Source: an uncultured Erysipelotrichaceae bacterium
GTDB lineage: Bacteria > Bacillota_I > Bacilli_A > Erysipelotrichales > Erysipelotrichaceae
NCBI GenBank assembly: GCA_944327105.1
Contig: CALVGN010000039.1
Coordinates: 1-62,297 of the forward strand
Length of the DNA stretch: 62,297 nucleotides
Reading direction: 5' to 3'
In this document: positions 33,978-44,547 of the stretch, piece by piece
Layout: each line of letters opens with the position of its first letter
Numbering within the stretch: position 1 is the first letter of the stretch
Position numbers and translations under genes: made by a program
The notes under the pieces: generated by a model
Told to the model about the DNA's origin: nothing
The model's input: only the letters and a program-made list of their open reading frames with translations
The model's database searches: none

Positions 33978-35162
33978 ATGGCAAAGGAAAAGTTTGACCG
34001 TTCTAAACCACATGTTAACGTCGGAACCATCGGTCACGTTGACCATGGTAAGACCACTTTGACCGCTGCAATCACCAAACGTCTGGCTGAAAAAGGTTTG
34101 GCTGAAGCCAAAGCTTATGATCAGATCGACGGTGCACCGGAAGAAAAAGCTCGTGGTATCACCATCAACACCGCTCACGTTGAGTATCAGACCGCAAATC
34201 GTCACTATGCACACGTGGACTGCCCGGGACATGCTGACTACATCAAGAACATGATCACTGGTGCGGCTCAGATGGATGGTGCCATCCTGGTCGTTGCTGC
34301 AACTGACGGACCGATGCCGCAGACGCGTGAACACTTGCTGCTGGCTCGTCAGGTCGGTGTGCCTCGTATCGTTGTTTTCCTGAACAAGTGCGATATGGTC
34401 GATGACGAAGAAATGATCGAACTGGTCGAAGAAGAAGTTCGTGGCCTGTTGGATGAATACGGATTCGATGGCGCCAACACTCCGGTCATCAAAGGTTCCG
34501 CTTTGAAAGCCCTGGAAGGCGATCCGGCCTGGGAAGAAAAGATCGATGAACTGATGAATGCCGTGGATGAATGGATCCCGACTCCGACCCGTGATACCGA
34601 CAAACCGTTCTTGATGAGTGTCGAAGATGTCTTCACCATCACCGGTCGTGGTACTGTTGCAACCGGACGTGTTGAACGTGGTCAGTTGAATCTGAACGAA
34701 GAAGTCGAAATCGTCGGTTTGAAGGATACCCGCAAGACCGTCGTCACCGGTTTGGAAATGTTCCGCAAACAGTTGGACAAAGCGCAGGCTGGTGATAACA
34801 TCGGTGCATTGCTGCGTGGTGTCAACCGTGATGAAATCGAACGTGGTCAGGTCCTGGCAAAACCGGGAACGGTTACCCCGCATACACAATTCAAGGCACA
34901 GGTCTATGTTTTGACCAAGGAAGAAGGCGGACGTCATACTCCGTTTGTCTCCCACTATCGTCCGCAGTTCTATTTCAGAACCACTGACGTTACCGGTGTC
35001 GTTGAATTGCCGGAAGGCGTTGACATGGTCATGCCGGGCGACAACGTTGAAATGACTGTTGAACTGATTGCCCCGATCGCGATCGAACAGGGAACCAAGT
35101 TCTCCATCCGTGAAGGCGGTCATACCGTTGGTAGCGGCAGCGTTATCGAAGTCGTGAAATAA
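33978..35162 (+). CDS. tuf: Elongation factor Tu
   Basis: A 394-residue GTPase that brings aminoacyl-tRNA to the ribosome. Start is the ATG at 33978 ([20 protein letters not shown]) with TTAGGAGGAA about 10 bases upstream; an ATG three codons earlier is worse placed. G1 GHVDHGKTT, switch [11 protein letters not shown] and G4 NKCD are intact. It ends the str operon at a strong terminator. Confidence 0.97.
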   Translation: MAKEKFDRSKPHVNVGTIGHVDHGKTTLTAAITKRLAEKGLAEAKAYDQIDGAPEEKARGITINTAHVEYQTANRHYAHVDCPGHADYIKNMITGAAQMDGAILVVAATDGPMPQTREHLLLARQVGVPRIVVFLNKCDMVDDEEMIELVEEEVRGLLDEYGFDGANTPVIKGSALKALEGDPAWEEKIDELMNAVDEWIPTPTRDTDKPFLMSVEDVFTITGRGTVATGRVERGQLNLNEEVEIVGLKDTRKTVVTGLEMFRKQLDKAQAGDNIGALLRGVNRDEIERGQVLAKPGTVTPHTQFKAQVYVLTKEEGGRHTPFVSHYRPQFYFRTTDVTGVVELPEGVDMVMPGDNVEMTVELIAPIAIEQGTKFSIREGGHTVGSGSVIEVVK

Positions 35163-35188
35163 TCGATTCACAATTTACCGAAACCAAT

Positions 35189-35221
35189 AAGGATCTTTCT
35201 GAAAAAGGAAGATCCTTTTTT
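35189..35221 (+). terminator. Terminator of the str operon
   Basis: AAGGATCTTTC / GGAAGATCCTT stem and a run of T. Confidence 0.9.
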
Positions 35222-35341
35222 GTATGCGTGAATCACGATCAAATCGATCGTTTCGATCATTGCTATTTGTCGACCATTCGCCTCAATAACACAATCGATT
35301 TCAATATTGAAACCGCCGTTCAAAATTCCTTTTATTTTTGA

Positions 35342-35370
35342 TTGCAAAAGGCTTTTCTCACTGGTATCCT
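35342..35370 (+). promoter_or_regulatory. S10 operon promoter
   Basis: TTGCAA (35342-35347), 17 bases, TATCCT (35365-35370). Confidence 0.5.
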
Positions 35371-35500
35371 ATACAGGCAGCGTGTGGATATGGGAGGTTG
35401 CCGGCACACTGAGACACGTTGTCATGAGTGTGATCCGGGGAATTTCCATGGAGCGTGCTTGTTCCCTTCGGAACAAGGTGTATTGAAGGAGGAAGAATAC
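35371..35500 (+). promoter_or_regulatory. S10 operon leader, possible L4 feedback site
   Basis: About 120 bases rich in pairing potential, with GTTCCCTTCGGAAC as a UUCG-type hairpin at 35461-35474 and GTGATCCGGGGAATTTCC upstream. Position and length suit the L4-responsive leaders known ahead of S10 operons in bacteria; homology to a specific family was not tested. Confidence 0.45.
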
Positions 35501-35812
35501 ATGGCAAAGAACTCAGTAAGAATTCGTCTGAAAGCTTACGAACACCGCAGCCTGGATGCCGCCAGCGAGAAGATCGTTTCCGTGGCCAATGCCAAGGGTG
35601 CAAAAAAAGTGGTCGGACCTGTTCCCTTACCTACAGAGAAACAGGTGATCACCATCTTGCGTGCCGTTCACAAGTACAAAGATTCTCGTGAACAGTTCGA
35701 AATCAGAACACACAAGAGATTGATCGAAATCATCGGCCCCACAGCGGAAACCATCGATGCATTGAGTCGTTTGGATCTGCCAAGTGGCGTTGATATCGAA
35801 ATCAAGTTGTAG
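35501..35812 (+). CDS. rpsJ: 30S ribosomal protein S10
   Basis: A 103-residue protein of the 30S head, also NusE in antitermination complexes. Start ATG at 35501 gives [15 protein letters not shown] with GAAGGAGGAA upstream. First gene of the S10 operon. Confidence 0.97.
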   Translation: MAKNSVRIRLKAYEHRSLDAASEKIVSVANAKGAKKVVGPVPLPTEKQVITILRAVHKYKDSREQFEIRTHKRLIEIIGPTAETIDALSRLDLPSGVDIEIKL

Positions 35813-35831
35813 GAAGAAAGGAAAGCGCATT

Positions 35832-36476
35832 ATGAAAGGAATTCTCGGAAGAAAACTGGGGATGACCCAGATTTTCACGGAAAACGGCGATCTGATTCCG
35901 GTCACTGTCGTTGAAGCCACACCCAATGTCGTGTTGCAGAAAAAGACAGTCGAAAAGGAAGGCTATAACGCCGTTCAGCTGGGATTTGAAGACATTAAGG
36001 AATCCCGTGCAACCAAACCGCAATTGGGTCATGTTGCAAAGGCCAATACCGCTCCGAAACGTTTCGTCAAAGAAGTCCGTTCGGACGACATGATGGACCT
36101 TGAAGTCGGTAATACGGTCAGCGTTGATATCTTTTCCGCTGGTGATCGCGTCGATGTGACCGGTATCTCCAAAGGTAAAGGATATAACGGTGTGATTGTC
36201 CGCAACAATGGAACGATCGGTCCAAAAAGTCATGGTTCAGGCCACCACCGTCACATCGGTTCCCTGGCTACAACCGGACGTAACAACGGCCGTGTCGAAA
36301 AGAACACACCGATGCCAGGTCAATTGGGTGCCGAAACCACCACAAATCTGAATCTGGAAGTTGTCAAGGTGGATGTGGAGAACAACTATGTCTTGATCAA
36401 GGGTAATGTCCCGGGACCAAAACGTGGCATGGTGATGATCCGCAACTCCGTCAAGGTCAAGGGAGGTAAACACTAA
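35832..36476 (+). CDS. rplC: 50S ribosomal protein L3
   Basis: A 214-residue early assembly protein near the peptidyl transferase centre. The ATG at 35832 ([15 protein letters not shown]) follows GAAAGGAAAG. The [11 protein letters not shown] loop, which reaches the catalytic centre, is present. Its stop overlaps the L4 start by one base. Confidence 0.97.
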   Translation: MKGILGRKLGMTQIFTENGDLIPVTVVEATPNVVLQKKTVEKEGYNAVQLGFEDIKESRATKPQLGHVAKANTAPKRFVKEVRSDDMMDLEVGNTVSVDIFSAGDRVDVTGISKGKGYNGVIVRNNGTIGPKSHGSGHHRHIGSLATTGRNNGRVEKNTPMPGQLGAETTTNLNLEVVKVDVENNYVLIKGNVPGPKRGMVMIRNSVKVKGGKH

Positions 36477-37105
36477 TGGCTACATTGCAAGTCTTCGGGA
36501 TGGATGGCAATAAGGTCAGCGACCTGGAAGTCATGGATTCCGTATACGGTATCGAACCGAATCAGCAGGCCATCTACGACGCTGTACTGCTTCAGCTGGC
36601 CAGCCGTCGTCAGGGTACACATGATGTCAAAAACCGCAGTGAAGTCAGCGGTGGCGGCAAAAAGCCGTGGCGTCAGAAAGGTACCGGCCGCGCCCGTCAG
36701 GGTAGCAACCGTGCGCCGCAATGGCGTGGCGGCGGTATCGTTTTCGGTCCGACTCCGCGCAAATACGGTTTCAAGATCAATCGCAAAGTTGCCCGTCTGG
36801 CATTGCGCAGTGCGTTGAGCGAAAAAGTTGCGGAAAGCAAATTGAACGTGATCGACAATTTGAACTTTGAAACCATCAAGACAAAGCAGATGGTCGAATT
36901 GATGAATAAATTCAATTGGACCAAGAAAACGCTGTTTGTGGTCGATCTGAGTGAAGATGTGGACAATGCCATGTTAAGCATGCGCAACATCCCCAACGCC
37001 ATGATGCTGGGTGTTGAAGAATTGAATGTCTATGACATCGTCAACGCCGATGCCGTGGTGCTCACCAGTGCCGCAGCCAAAAAGGTTGAGGAGGTTTGGG
37101 CCTAA
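36476..37105 (+). CDS. rplD: 50S ribosomal protein L4
   Basis: A 209-residue protein lining the exit tunnel; known feedback regulator of S10 operons in some bacteria. The tunnel loop [20 protein letters not shown] is unaltered in the region where macrolide-resistance changes occur. Overlaps rplC and rplW by one base each. Confidence 0.97.
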   Translation: MATLQVFGMDGNKVSDLEVMDSVYGIEPNQQAIYDAVLLQLASRRQGTHDVKNRSEVSGGGKKPWRQKGTGRARQGSNRAPQWRGGGIVFGPTPRKYGFKINRKVARLALRSALSEKVAESKLNVIDNLNFETIKTKQMVELMNKFNWTKKTLFVVDLSEDVDNAMLSMRNIPNAMMLGVEELNVYDIVNADAVVLTSAAAKKVEEVWA

Positions 37106-37386
37106 TGAAAACCAGTCGCGATATCATCATTCGTCCGATCGTCACCGAAAAAAGTGCCAAGTTGCAGAACGACTACAACAAGGTGACCTTCGAAGTGTTG
37201 AAAAACGTCAATAAGATCGAAATCAAAAAGGCGATCGAAGACATCTACAACGTCAAAGTGAGCGGTGTCAATGTGATCAACACACATAGAAAAACAAAAC
37301 GTGTCGGCCGCTATGTCGGTAAGACCAAGGCCATCAAAAAGGCCATTGTCACCCTGGCCAAGGGTGATTCCATCGAATTGTACTAA
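37105..37386 (+). CDS. rplW: 50S ribosomal protein L23
   Basis: A 93-residue protein at the tunnel exit, docking site for trigger factor and SRP. Starts [18 protein letters not shown] with GAGGAGG upstream inside rplD; the ATG at 37105 shares a base with the rplD stop. Confidence 0.96.
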   Translation: MKTSRDIIIRPIVTEKSAKLQNDYNKVTFEVLKNVNKIEIKKAIEDIYNVKVSGVNVINTHRKTKRVGRYVGKTKAIKKAIVTLAKGDSIELY

Positions 37387-37464
37387 TTCAGTTCGATCTT
37401 GATAAAAACTATCGGAAGATTCACGCTATTTCCGGATAAATTTGCGTAAGGAGGGCCAAGTCAC

Positions 37465-38298
37465 ATGGCAATTAAGAAGTACAAGCCGACTACCCCCGGT
37501 CGTCGTGGCATGACGACATTGGTCAATGAAACCATCACGGCATCGCGTCCAGAACGCAGCTTGGTGGAAGCATTGAACAAAAAGGGCGGTCGCAACAATA
37601 ATGGTCGTATCACCACCCGTCATCAGGGCGGCGGTGCGAAACGTCAGTACCGTATCATCGATTTCAAGCGGAACAAGGATGATATCCCGGCCGTTGTCAA
37701 AACGATCGAATATGATCCCAACCGCAGTGCCAACATTGCATTATTGGCATATATCGACGGTGAAAAACGCTACATCATCGCTCCCAATGGATTGACCGTT
37801 GGGACACGTGTCATCTCCGGCGAAAGCTGCGATATCAAAACCGGCAACTGCTGCCAGATGCGCAACATTCCCGAAGGTACATTCGTTCACAATGTTGAAC
37901 TGCGTCCTGGCAAAGGCGGTCAGCTGGCACGTTCTGCCGGTTGCAGCGCTCAGATATTGGGTATCGAAGACAAATATGTCACCCTGCGTCTTTCCAGCGG
38001 TGAAGTGCGCAAGGTGTTAGGTGTATGCCGCGCTACCATCGGTGTGGTCGGCAATGCGGATTACAACCTGGTCAACATCGGTAAAGCCGGTCGTACCCGT
38101 TGGATGGGTATCCGCCCGACAGTGCGTGGTTCGGCCATGAACCCGGTCGATCACCCACATGGTGGTGGTGAAGGCAAGTGTCCGGTCGGACGCAAGAGCC
38201 CGATGACCCCGTGGGGCAAGAAAGCCATGGGTGTCAAGACCAGAAAGAGCAAACTCGCCAGCGAGAAGCTGATCGTGCGTCACCGTAACGGCAAATAG
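37465..38298 (+). CDS. rplB: 50S ribosomal protein L2
   Basis: A 277-residue core protein needed for subunit joining. The conserved near-catalytic segment [13 protein letters not shown] is present. A 78-base gap to rplW is the largest in this part of the operon; AAGGAGGG precedes the ATG and no promoter was identified there. Confidence 0.97.
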   Translation: MAIKKYKPTTPGRRGMTTLVNETITASRPERSLVEALNKKGGRNNNGRITTRHQGGGAKRQYRIIDFKRNKDDIPAVVKTIEYDPNRSANIALLAYIDGEKRYIIAPNGLTVGTRVISGESCDIKTGNCCQMRNIPEGTFVHNVELRPGKGGQLARSAGCSAQILGIEDKYVTLRLSSGEVRKVLGVCRATIGVVGNADYNLVNIGKAGRTRWMGIRPTVRGSAMNPVDHPHGGGEGKCPVGRKSPMTPWGKKAMGVKTRKSKLASEKLIVRHRNGK

Positions 38299-38319
38299 TG
38301 GAAACGAAAGGAGAAAAAG

Positions 38320-38595
38320 ATGACAAGAAGTTTGAAAAAAGGTCCATTCTGCGACCAGCATCTGATGAAAAAAGTCGATGCATTGAACAAAGCCGGTAAA
38401 AAAGAAGTAATCAAAACCTGGTCTCGTCGTTCAACCATTTTCCCCAGTTTCGTTGAACACACATTCGCCGTTCACAACGGCAAAGAACATGTCCCTGTTT
38501 ATGTAACAGAAGACATGGTCGGCCACAAGCTGGGTGAATTCGTCATGACCCGTAAATTCGGCGGACATGGATCCGACGACAAAAAGGTCAACTAA
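38320..38595 (+). CDS. rpsS: 30S ribosomal protein S19
   Basis: A 91-residue head protein binding 16S rRNA with S13. Begins [16 protein letters not shown] and contains [25 protein letters not shown] upstream. Confidence 0.96.
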   Translation: MTRSLKKGPFCDQHLMKKVDALNKAGKKEVIKTWSRRSTIFPSFVEHTFAVHNGKEHVPVYVTEDMVGHKLGEFVMTRKFGGHGSDDKKVN

Positions 38596-38621
38596 TCGGA
38601 AGGAAACGTGGAGGAAACAAG

Positions 38622-38954
38622 ATGGAAGTCAAAGCAACTGCAAAAACTGTCCGCATCGCCCCGCGCAAGGTCCGTTTAGTATTGGACCTGATCCGCGGCA
38701 AAGATGCCCAACAGGCGCTGGCCATTCTCAAATTCACACCCAACCACGCTGCCGAAGCAGTATCAAAAGTGGTCAAGAGTGCGATGGCCAATGCATCTCA
38801 TAATCATTCGATGGACGAAAACAAGCTGTACATCAAAGCTTGCTATGCCAACGAAGGAATCACCATGAAGCGCTATATGCCAAGAGCCAAAGGCAGCGCT
38901 GCTCAGATTTTGAAAAGAACCAGCCACATCACGGTGGTTGTGGATGAACACTAG
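38622..38954 (+). CDS. rplV: 50S ribosomal protein L22
   Basis: A 110-residue tunnel protein. [20 protein letters not shown] opens it; the hairpin tip [15 protein letters not shown] shows no insertion or deletion. GTGGAGG upstream. Confidence 0.96.
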   Translation: MEVKATAKTVRIAPRKVRLVLDLIRGKDAQQALAILKFTPNHAAEAVSKVVKSAMANASHNHSMDENKLYIKACYANEGITMKRYMPRAKGSAAQILKRTSHITVVVDEH

Positions 38955-38971
38955 GAAGGGAGATAAGACAG

Positions 38972-39805
38972 ATGGGTCAGAAAGTCAGTCCGATCGGAAT
39001 GCGCGTCGGTGTGATCCGCGATTGGGAATCACGCTGGTATGCCGATAAAAACTACGGTACGTTGCTGATGGAAGACGTCAAAGTGCGTGAAGCCATCGAC
39101 AATGACAAGAATTGCCATGATGCCTGGATCTCCCGCGTCGAGATCGAACGCACATCCAATGATGTGAAAGTGATCATCCGCGCCGGCAGACCGGGTGCCT
39201 TGGTTGCAAAAAATGAAAAGGGAGAAGATTACATCGTTTCCCTTCAGAAAAAATTAAGCAAGATCTGCGGTGGCAAGAACGTCAAGATCGATGTTGTCGG
39301 AATCGCCAATGTCGATTTGGATGCCAAACTCGTCGCCCGCAAGATCGCTGAAGGTCTGGAAGCACGTCAATCCTTCCGTATCGTTCAGAAAAAAGCGATT
39401 CAGCAAACCATGCGCTCTGGCGCAAAGGGAATCAAGACCAGCGTCGGCGGACGTTTGGGTGGAGCTGATATTGCACGTAGCGAAGGCTACAGTGAAGGAA
39501 TCGTTCCGCTGCATACATTGCGCAGTGACATCGATTATGCCGTCTATGAAGCCAATACCACTTATGGTAAGTTAGGCGTCAAAGTGTGGATCTGCCGCGG
39601 TGAAGTGTTGCCCGGAGAAATGGTCAAGGAACCGGAAGCTCCGAAAAATGCACAACGTGGCAATCGTCGCAATGATCGTCGCGGCAACCGTCGCGGCAAC
39701 GATTTCCGCGGCAACCGCAATGAACGTGGCAATGCGCCACGAAACGCTGCACCGGCAGAAGCTGCAAGTGCTGCGGTGAGTGAAAACAAAGGAGGAAACG
39801 AGTAA
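38972..39805 (+). CDS. rpsC: 30S ribosomal protein S3 with Arg/Gly/Asn-rich tail
   Basis: A 277-residue protein of the mRNA entry site, with a KH domain (about 40-110) and the C-terminal S3 domain to about 215. Beyond the usual end it carries about 50 extra residues: RGN/RRGN-type repeats such as [19 protein letters not shown], then an Ala-rich acidic end. Such a tail is absent in B. subtilis S3. The tail is strongly basic and probably disordered, and could touch rRNA or mRNA. GAAGGGAG before the ATG. Confidence 0.95.
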   Translation: MGQKVSPIGMRVGVIRDWESRWYADKNYGTLLMEDVKVREAIDNDKNCHDAWISRVEIERTSNDVKVIIRAGRPGALVAKNEKGEDYIVSLQKKLSKICGGKNVKIDVVGIANVDLDAKLVARKIAEGLEARQSFRIVQKKAIQQTMRSGAKGIKTSVGGRLGGADIARSEGYSEGIVPLHTLRSDIDYAVYEANTTYGKLGVKVWICRGEVLPGEMVKEPEAPKNAQRGNRRNDRRGNRRGNDFRGNRNERGNAPRNAAPAEAASAAVSENKGGNE

Positions 39806-39807
39806 TT

Positions 39808-40227
39808 ATGTTGATGCCAAAGCGTACTAAATACCGTCGTCCTCATCGCTTGAGCTATGAAGGCCGTGCCAAAGGCGGCCGTTCGGTAGCTTTTGGTGAA
39901 TACGGTTTGGTTGCCCTGGAAGGCGCCTACGTATCCAACCGTCAGATCGAAGCTGCCCGTGTTGCCATGACACGTTACATGAACCGTGGCGGTCAGGTCT
40001 GGATCAAGATCTTCCCACAACTGGCCATCACCAAAAAGCCGTTGGAAGTCCGTATGGGTAGCGGTAAAGGTGCTCCGGAAGGATGGGTCGCCGTCGTTCA
40101 GGAAGGCCGTGTGCTGTTTGAAGTCGGTGGTGTGGACGAAGCCGTCGCACGTGAAGCGTTACGTCTGGCTAGCCACAAGCTGTGTGTCAAAACCAAATTC
40201 GTCAAAAAAGGTGAGGAGGAAGCATAA
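39808..40227 (+). CDS. rplP: 50S ribosomal protein L16
   Basis: A 139-residue protein near the A site. Starts [31 protein letters not shown] lies upstream in the end of rpsC. Its stop overlaps the rpmC start. Confidence 0.96.
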   Translation: MLMPKRTKYRRPHRLSYEGRAKGGRSVAFGEYGLVALEGAYVSNRQIEAARVAMTRYMNRGGQVWIKIFPQLAITKKPLEVRMGSGKGAPEGWVAVVQEGRVLFEVGGVDEAVAREALRLASHKLCVKTKFVKKGEEEA

Positions 40228-40436
40228 TGATCAGCATGAAGGAAATTCGTGAAAAAGACGATGCTCAGTTAGTGACTGAGATTGCTTCTTTAAAGGAAGA
40301 GCTGTATCAGCTGCGTTTTGAAAAAGCAACCGGTACGATCGAAAATCCGAACCGTATCCGTGAAGTCCGCAAGACCATTGCCAAGATGATGACTGTCCAA
40401 AATGAGCGCAAACTCAGCGCTGCCAAGGGACAATAG
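40227..40436 (+). CDS. rpmC: 50S ribosomal protein L29
   Basis: A 69-residue two-helix protein beside L23 at the tunnel exit. Starts [12 protein letters not shown] at 40227 with GAGGAGGAA upstream; an ATG three codons later is an alternative. Contains RFEKATGTIENPNRIREVRK. Confidence 0.94.
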   Translation: MISMKEIREKDDAQLVTEIASLKEELYQLRFEKATGTIENPNRIREVRKTIAKMMTVQNERKLSAAKGQ

Positions 40437-40454
40437 AGAGGAGCATAAGACAGT

Positions 40455-40715
40455 ATGGAAAGAGCAAATCGTCGAGTATTGCGCGGTAAGGTCGTTTCCG
40501 ACAAGATGGATAAGACCATCGTTGTTGAAGTCACCACCCGTCGTAAACATCCTCTTTATTCAAAACAGATCAAGTATTCGAAGAAATACAAAGCCCATGA
40601 TGAACACAATGAAGCCGGAATCGGTGATACCGTCGTCATCATGGAAACCCGCCCATTGAGCAAGGACAAGCACTTCCGTCTGGTGAAAGTGGTTGAAAAG
40701 GCCGTGATTCTTTAA
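40455..40715 (+). CDS. rpsQ: 30S ribosomal protein S17
   Basis: An 86-residue OB-fold primary binder of 16S r[22 protein letters not shown] and [19 protein letters not shown] are typical. AGAGGAG upstream. Confidence 0.95.
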   Translation: MERANRRVLRGKVVSDKMDKTIVVEVTTRRKHPLYSKQIKYSKKYKAHDEHNEAGIGDTVVIMETRPLSKDKHFRLVKVVEKAVIL

Positions 40716-40733
40716 AGCGAAGGGAGAAGCAAT

Positions 40734-41102
40734 ATGATTAGTAATGAAAGTCGTTTGAATGTTGCCGACAATACCGGAGCGAAAGAAATCCTGGTCATCC
40801 GCTGCTTAGGCGGAAGCAAGCGCAAAAGCGCCAATATCGGTGATATTGTCGTGTGCGCCGTCAAGGATGCCGCAGTCGGCGGCAGTGTGAAAAAAGGTGA
40901 CGTCGTCAAGGCGGTCATCGTCCGTACCAAGTACGGCATTCGCCGTTCCAACGGTTCTTATATCAAATTCGATGATAACGCTGCTGTGATCATCAATGCG
41001 GATAAGACACCGAAGGGTACTCGTATTTTTGGCCCGGTAGCCAGAGAACTTCGTGACAAGGATTTCATGAAGATCGTTTCCTTGGCTCCGGAAGTACTGT
41101 AG
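40734..41102 (+). CDS. rplN: 50S ribosomal protein L14
   Basis: A 122-residue protein at the subunit interface, start of the spc genes. Opens [18 protein letters not shown] and ends [26 protein letters not shown] upstream. Confidence 0.96.
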   Translation: MISNESRLNVADNTGAKEILVIRCLGGSKRKSANIGDIVVCAVKDAAVGGSVKKGDVVKAVIVRTKYGIRRSNGSYIKFDDNAAVIINADKTPKGTRIFGPVARELRDKDFMKIVSLAPEVL

Positions 41103-41115
41103 GAGGTCAGAAGGA

Positions 41116-41436
41116 ATGAAAATCAAAACTGGTGATAAAGTAATGGTCATCTCTGGCCACTACAAAGGAACCGTCGGGGAAGTAAAAAAAGCGTTCCCGG
41201 CAAAAAACAAAGTCATCGTTGAAGGTGTCAACATCGTCAAAAAGCATGTCAAACCGAGCCAGGCTAATCCGGACGGAGGCATCATTGAAGGTGAAGCTGC
41301 CATCGATGCATCCAATGTGATGATCTACGATGCCAAGGCCAAAAAGGCCGGTCGCGTCGGTTACAAGATGGTCAAGGGTGAAAAAGTCCGTTACAACAAG
41401 AAAACGGGCAACACGATCAAAGGAGGTAGCAAGTAA
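41116..41436 (+). CDS. rplX: 50S ribosomal protein L24
   Basis: A 106-residue assembly initiator with a KOW motif ([20 protein letters not shown]). Overlaps rplE by one base (TAATG). Confidence 0.95.
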   Translation: MKIKTGDKVMVISGHYKGTVGEVKKAFPAKNKVIVEGVNIVKKHVKPSQANPDGGIIEGEAAIDASNVMIYDAKAKKAGRVGYKMVKGEKVRYNKKTGNTIKGGSK

Positions 41437-41987
41437 TGAATCGTCTGTTAGCCAAATACAAGAACGATGTCGTTCCGGCTTTGATGAAAAAATATAACTA
41501 TACCTCCATCATGCAATGCCCCAAGATCGACAAAGTCGTTGTCAACGTTGGTGTCGGTGATGTGACCGTCAATCCGAAGGCGTTGGATGAAGTGGTGGAA
41601 GAAATCACAGCGATCACGGGTCAAAAACCGGTGATCACGAAAGCGAAAAAGTCCATCGCAAACTTCAAATTGCGTGAAGGTATGCCGATCGGTGTCAAAG
41701 TGACACTGCGTGGTGAACGCATGTATGAATTCTTGGACAAATTGTTCAATATCGATCTGCCGCGTGTGCGTGACTTCCGTGGTGTTTCCCGCTCTGCGTT
41801 TGACGGACGTGGAAACTACACACTCGGTGTGCGTGAACAGCTGATCTTCCCTGAAATCAACTATGAACGCGTGCAGCGTGTCCGTGGTATGGATGTGGTC
41901 ATCGTCACCACTGCCAATACCAATGACGAAGCCATGGCATTGCTTGAAAACATGGGCATGCCGTTTACAAAGGGAGAAAGGGAGTAA
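41436..41987 (+). CDS. rplE: 50S ribosomal protein L5
   Basis: A 183-residue central-protuberance protein binding 5S rRNA. Visible blocks are [11 protein letters not shown] and [25 protein letters not shown] upstream inside rplX. Confidence 0.96.
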   Translation: MNRLLAKYKNDVVPALMKKYNYTSIMQCPKIDKVVVNVGVGDVTVNPKALDEVVEEITAITGQKPVITKAKKSIANFKLREGMPIGVKVTLRGERMYEFLDKLFNIDLPRVRDFRGVSRSAFDGRGNYTLGVREQLIFPEINYERVQRVRGMDVVIVTTANTNDEAMALLENMGMPFTKGERE

Positions 41988-41990
41988 ATC

Positions 41991-42176
41991 ATGGCGAAGA
42001 CATCTCAGAAAATCAGACAGAAACGTCCGGCGAAGTTTTCCACTCGTGAGTACACCCGTTGCGAAAGATGCGGACGTCCGCACGCAGTATTGACCAAATA
42101 TCATATTTGCCGTATCTGTTTCCGCGAACTGGCTTACAAAGGTCAGATTCCCGGCGTAAAGAAAGCCAGCTGGTAA
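41991..42176 (+). CDS. rpsN: 30S ribosomal protein S14, zinc type
   Basis: A 61-residue type Z S14 with zinc ligands Cys24, Cys27, Cys40 and Cys43 (CERCGRP and CRICFRE). Three bases after rplE. A zinc-independent paralogue, if any, is outside this window. Confidence 0.97.
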   Translation: MAKTSQKIRQKRPAKFSTREYTRCERCGRPHAVLTKYHICRICFRELAYKGQIPGVKKASW

Positions 42177-42195
42177 TAGAAAGGAAGCTAAACAT

Positions 42196-42597
42196 ATGAA
42201 TATGACAGATCCGATTGCCGATATGCTCACTCGCATTCGTAATGCCGTTGCAGCTCGCCACGAAACCGTCGATGTTCCGGCTTCCCGCATCAAGATCGAT
42301 ATTGCCCGTATCTTGAAGGAAGAAGGCTATATTAGCGACTATAGTGTTACCGGCGAAAAGGCAAGTGAAAAAACGATCACCATCACCTTGAAGTATGGTG
42401 CACACAAGCAAAAGGCCATTACCGGTTTGAAACGTATTTCTAAACCCGGCCTGCGCGTCTACAGCAAAAAGGACAGCATTCCCCGTGTCCTCAATGGTTT
42501 GGGAATCGCCATCATTTCCACTTCTCAGGGATTGATGACCGATAAAAAAGCCAGAGAGAACCATTGTGGCGGAGAAGTGCTCGCCTACATCTGGTAA
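42196..42597 (+). CDS. rpsH: 30S ribosomal protein S8
   Basis: A 133-residue primary 16S binder; in E. coli the spc-operon feedback repressor. Starts [17 protein letters not shown]; a second ATG two codons on. Ends GGEVLAYIW as in the family. Confidence 0.96.
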   Translation: MNMTDPIADMLTRIRNAVAARHETVDVPASRIKIDIARILKEEGYISDYSVTGEKASEKTITITLKYGAHKQKAITGLKRISKPGLRVYSKKDSIPRVLNGLGIAIISTSQGLMTDKKARENHCGGEVLAYIW

Positions 42598-42618
42598 TAA
42601 CGAAAGGAAATCAACGAA

Positions 42619-43164
42619 ATGTCACGTATCGGGAATAAAACGATTACCATTCCGGAAGGCGTCAGCATTGACGTCGCTGCCGGCAATGAGGTGACTGTAA
42701 AAGGTCCGAAAGGCACTCTGACCCGCAAGTTCAGTGAGCTGATGACCATTACGGTCGACGGCAATGAGGTCAAAGTGGCCCGTGCCAATGAAGACAAGCA
42801 CACCAAACAGCTGCATGGTACGACCCGTGCTTTGCTGCATAACATGGTGGAGGGCTGTGCCCATGAATTCACTAAAGAATTGGAAATCAACGGTATCGGT
42901 TACCGTTGCGCATTAAGCGGCAACAAACTGGTGCTCAATGTTGGTTACAGCCATCCGATCGAAATCGCGATCGAAGATGGGCTGCGCGTTGAATGTCCTT
43001 CCGCGACTGAAATCAAGGTCAGCGGGATCGACAAACAGCGTGTTGGTGAATTTGCTGCCAATGTCCGCAGCTTCAGAAAACCTGAACCATACAAGGGCAA
43101 AGGTATCAAATATAAAGATGAAGTCATCCGTCGTAAAGAAGGTAAGACGGCGGCTAAGAAGTAA
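42619..43164 (+). CDS. rplF: 50S ribosomal protein L6
   Basis: A 181-residue protein made of two related halves near the factor-binding site. MSRIGNKTITIPEGV and RSFRKPEPYKGKGIKY are typical. AAAGGAA upstream. Confidence 0.96.
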   Translation: MSRIGNKTITIPEGVSIDVAAGNEVTVKGPKGTLTRKFSELMTITVDGNEVKVARANEDKHTKQLHGTTRALLHNMVEGCAHEFTKELEINGIGYRCALSGNKLVLNVGYSHPIEIAIEDGLRVECPSATEIKVSGIDKQRVGEFAANVRSFRKPEPYKGKGIKYKDEVIRRKEGKTAAKK

Positions 43165-43185
43165 TCAGGAAGGAGTGGAAGATTC

Positions 43186-43542
43186 ATGCTTAAGAAAATG
43201 GATAAAAACAAGAACCGTGTCGTTCGTCATGAACGCTTAAGAAGAAAAATCAGCGGTACAGCGGAATGCCCACGCCTTTCCGTATTCCGTTCCAATGCAC
43301 ACATTCACGCTCAGATCATCGATGATACGAAAGGAACCACTTTGCTTTCCTGCAGCTCCGTTGAACTGAAACTCGCCCATGGAGGCAACGTTGAAGCGGC
43401 AAAGACAGTGGGAACTGAAATTGCCAAACGCTGCCTGGCCAAAAACATCGACACGGTGGTGTTCGATCGTGGTGGCTACATTTATCATGGCCGTATCCAG
43501 GCGCTGGCCGATGCCGCGCGTGAAGCCGGTCTGAAGTTCTAA
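43186..43542 (+). CDS. rplR: 50S ribosomal protein L18
   Basis: A 118-residue 5S rRNA binder. Core [20 protein letters not shown] and [28 protein letters not shown] upstream. Confidence 0.95.
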   Translation: MLKKMDKNKNRVVRHERLRRKISGTAECPRLSVFRSNAHIHAQIIDDTKGTTLLSCSSVELKLAHGGNVEAAKTVGTEIAKRCLAKNIDTVVFDRGGYIYHGRIQALADAAREAGLKF

Positions 43543-43556
43543 GAAAGGGTAATCAC

Positions 43557-44087
43557 ATGGATAAGAAACCAGTTAGAAAGTTCAATAAGGGCGACAATCG
43601 CAGAGAAAAAGAATTTGAAGAGCGTGTAGTGGTCATCAACCGTGTTTCCAAGACAGTCAAGGGCGGTCGTAAAATGCGTTTCGCTGCCTTGGTCGTGGTC
43701 GGTGATCGCAAAGGCCGTGTCGGATTTGGTACCGGTAAGGCCAATGAAGTTCCGGAAGCCATCAAGAAGGCTTTGGAAAATGCAAAGAAGAATGTGTTCC
43801 GTGTGTCACTGGTTAACGGTGGCAAAACCATTCCGCATGCCATCATCGGACGTTACGGTGCCGGTGAAGTCATGCTGATGCCGGCGGTTGACGGTACTGG
43901 TGTGGTTGCCGGTGGTGCAGTCCGTGCCGTATTGGAACTGGCAGGCATCTCTGACGTGATGAGTAAATGTGTCGGTAGCCGCACGCCGATCAATGCGGTG
44001 CGTGCAACTGTGGATGCATTACAGAATCTGAAGACCATCAACGCTGTCGCCAAGATGCGCGGTAAAAAGTTCAGCGAAATTCGATAG
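43557..44087 (+). CDS. rpsE: 30S ribosomal protein S5
   Basis: A 176-residue protein at the mRNA entry. Has the dsRBD-like half ([20 protein letters not shown]) and the [16 protein letters not shown] segment. Directly followed, after only 13 bases, by rplO: the usual rpmD (L30) between them is missing. Confidence 0.96.
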   Translation: MDKKPVRKFNKGDNRREKEFEERVVVINRVSKTVKGGRKMRFAALVVVGDRKGRVGFGTGKANEVPEAIKKALENAKKNVFRVSLVNGGKTIPHAIIGRYGAGEVMLMPAVDGTGVVAGGAVRAVLELAGISDVMSKCVGSRTPINAVRATVDALQNLKTINAVAKMRGKKFSEIR

Positions 44088-44100
44088 GAGGATATTCGAG

Positions 44101-44547
44101 ATGAAATTACATGAAATGAAATCCACCGAAGGTTCCCGTCGGAGCAACTGGCGCGTCGGACGTGGCCAGGGCAGCGGTAATGGTAAAACCAGCGGCAAAG
44201 GAAACAAAGGACAGAATGCCCGCAGCGGCGGTGGTGTTGCCATCGGTTTCGAAGGCGGTCAGACTCCGTTGTATAGACGTTTGCCGAAACGTGGTTTCAC
44301 CAATTTCACCCGTAAAGAATTCGCAACGGTCTCCGTTTCGGATCTGAATCGTTTCGATAATGGTGCAACGGTCGATGTTGCCGCATTGTTGGAAAGCGGT
44401 TTGATCAAAAAAACCTTAAGCGGCGTGAAAATCTTAGGTGAAAAGGGCGTCAAACTGGAAAAACAGTTGACGGTCAAGGCCAACGCCTTCTCCGCCGGCG
44501 CCAAAAATGCGATTGAGAATGCAGGTGGAAAAGTCGAGGTGATCTAA
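44101..44547 (+). CDS. rplO: 50S ribosomal protein L15
   Basis: A 148-residue late-assembly protein with the Gly/Arg-rich N-terminus ([20 protein letters not shown]) and [26 protein letters not shown] before the ATG. secY begins on the base after its stop. Confidence 0.96.
   Translation: MKLHEMKSTEGSRRSNWRVGRGQGSGNGKTSGKGNKGQNARSGGGVAIGFEGGQTPLYRRLPKRGFTNFTRKEFATVSVSDLNRFDNGATVDVAALLESGLIKKTLSGVKILGEKGVKLEKQLTVKANAFSAGAKNAIENAGGKVEVI

Larger units (their letters stand above)
35163..35500 (+). other. Intergenic stretch between tuf and rpsJ
   Basis: No gene. It holds the tuf terminator, an A+T-rich stretch (35224-35341) without clear signals, the S10 promoter and a long leader. An in-frame extension of rpsJ reaches 35342 but overlaps the leader structure and has no ribosome site. 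Confidence 0.7.

Noticed and set aside
33972-35171. Antisense open frame of 399 codons through tuf
   Set aside because: Same cause: a shadow of a highly conserved, codon-biased gene.
39650-39760. Mobile or tandem DNA repeat in rpsC
   Set aside because: The repeats are imperfect and in frame, best read as a low-complexity protein tail.
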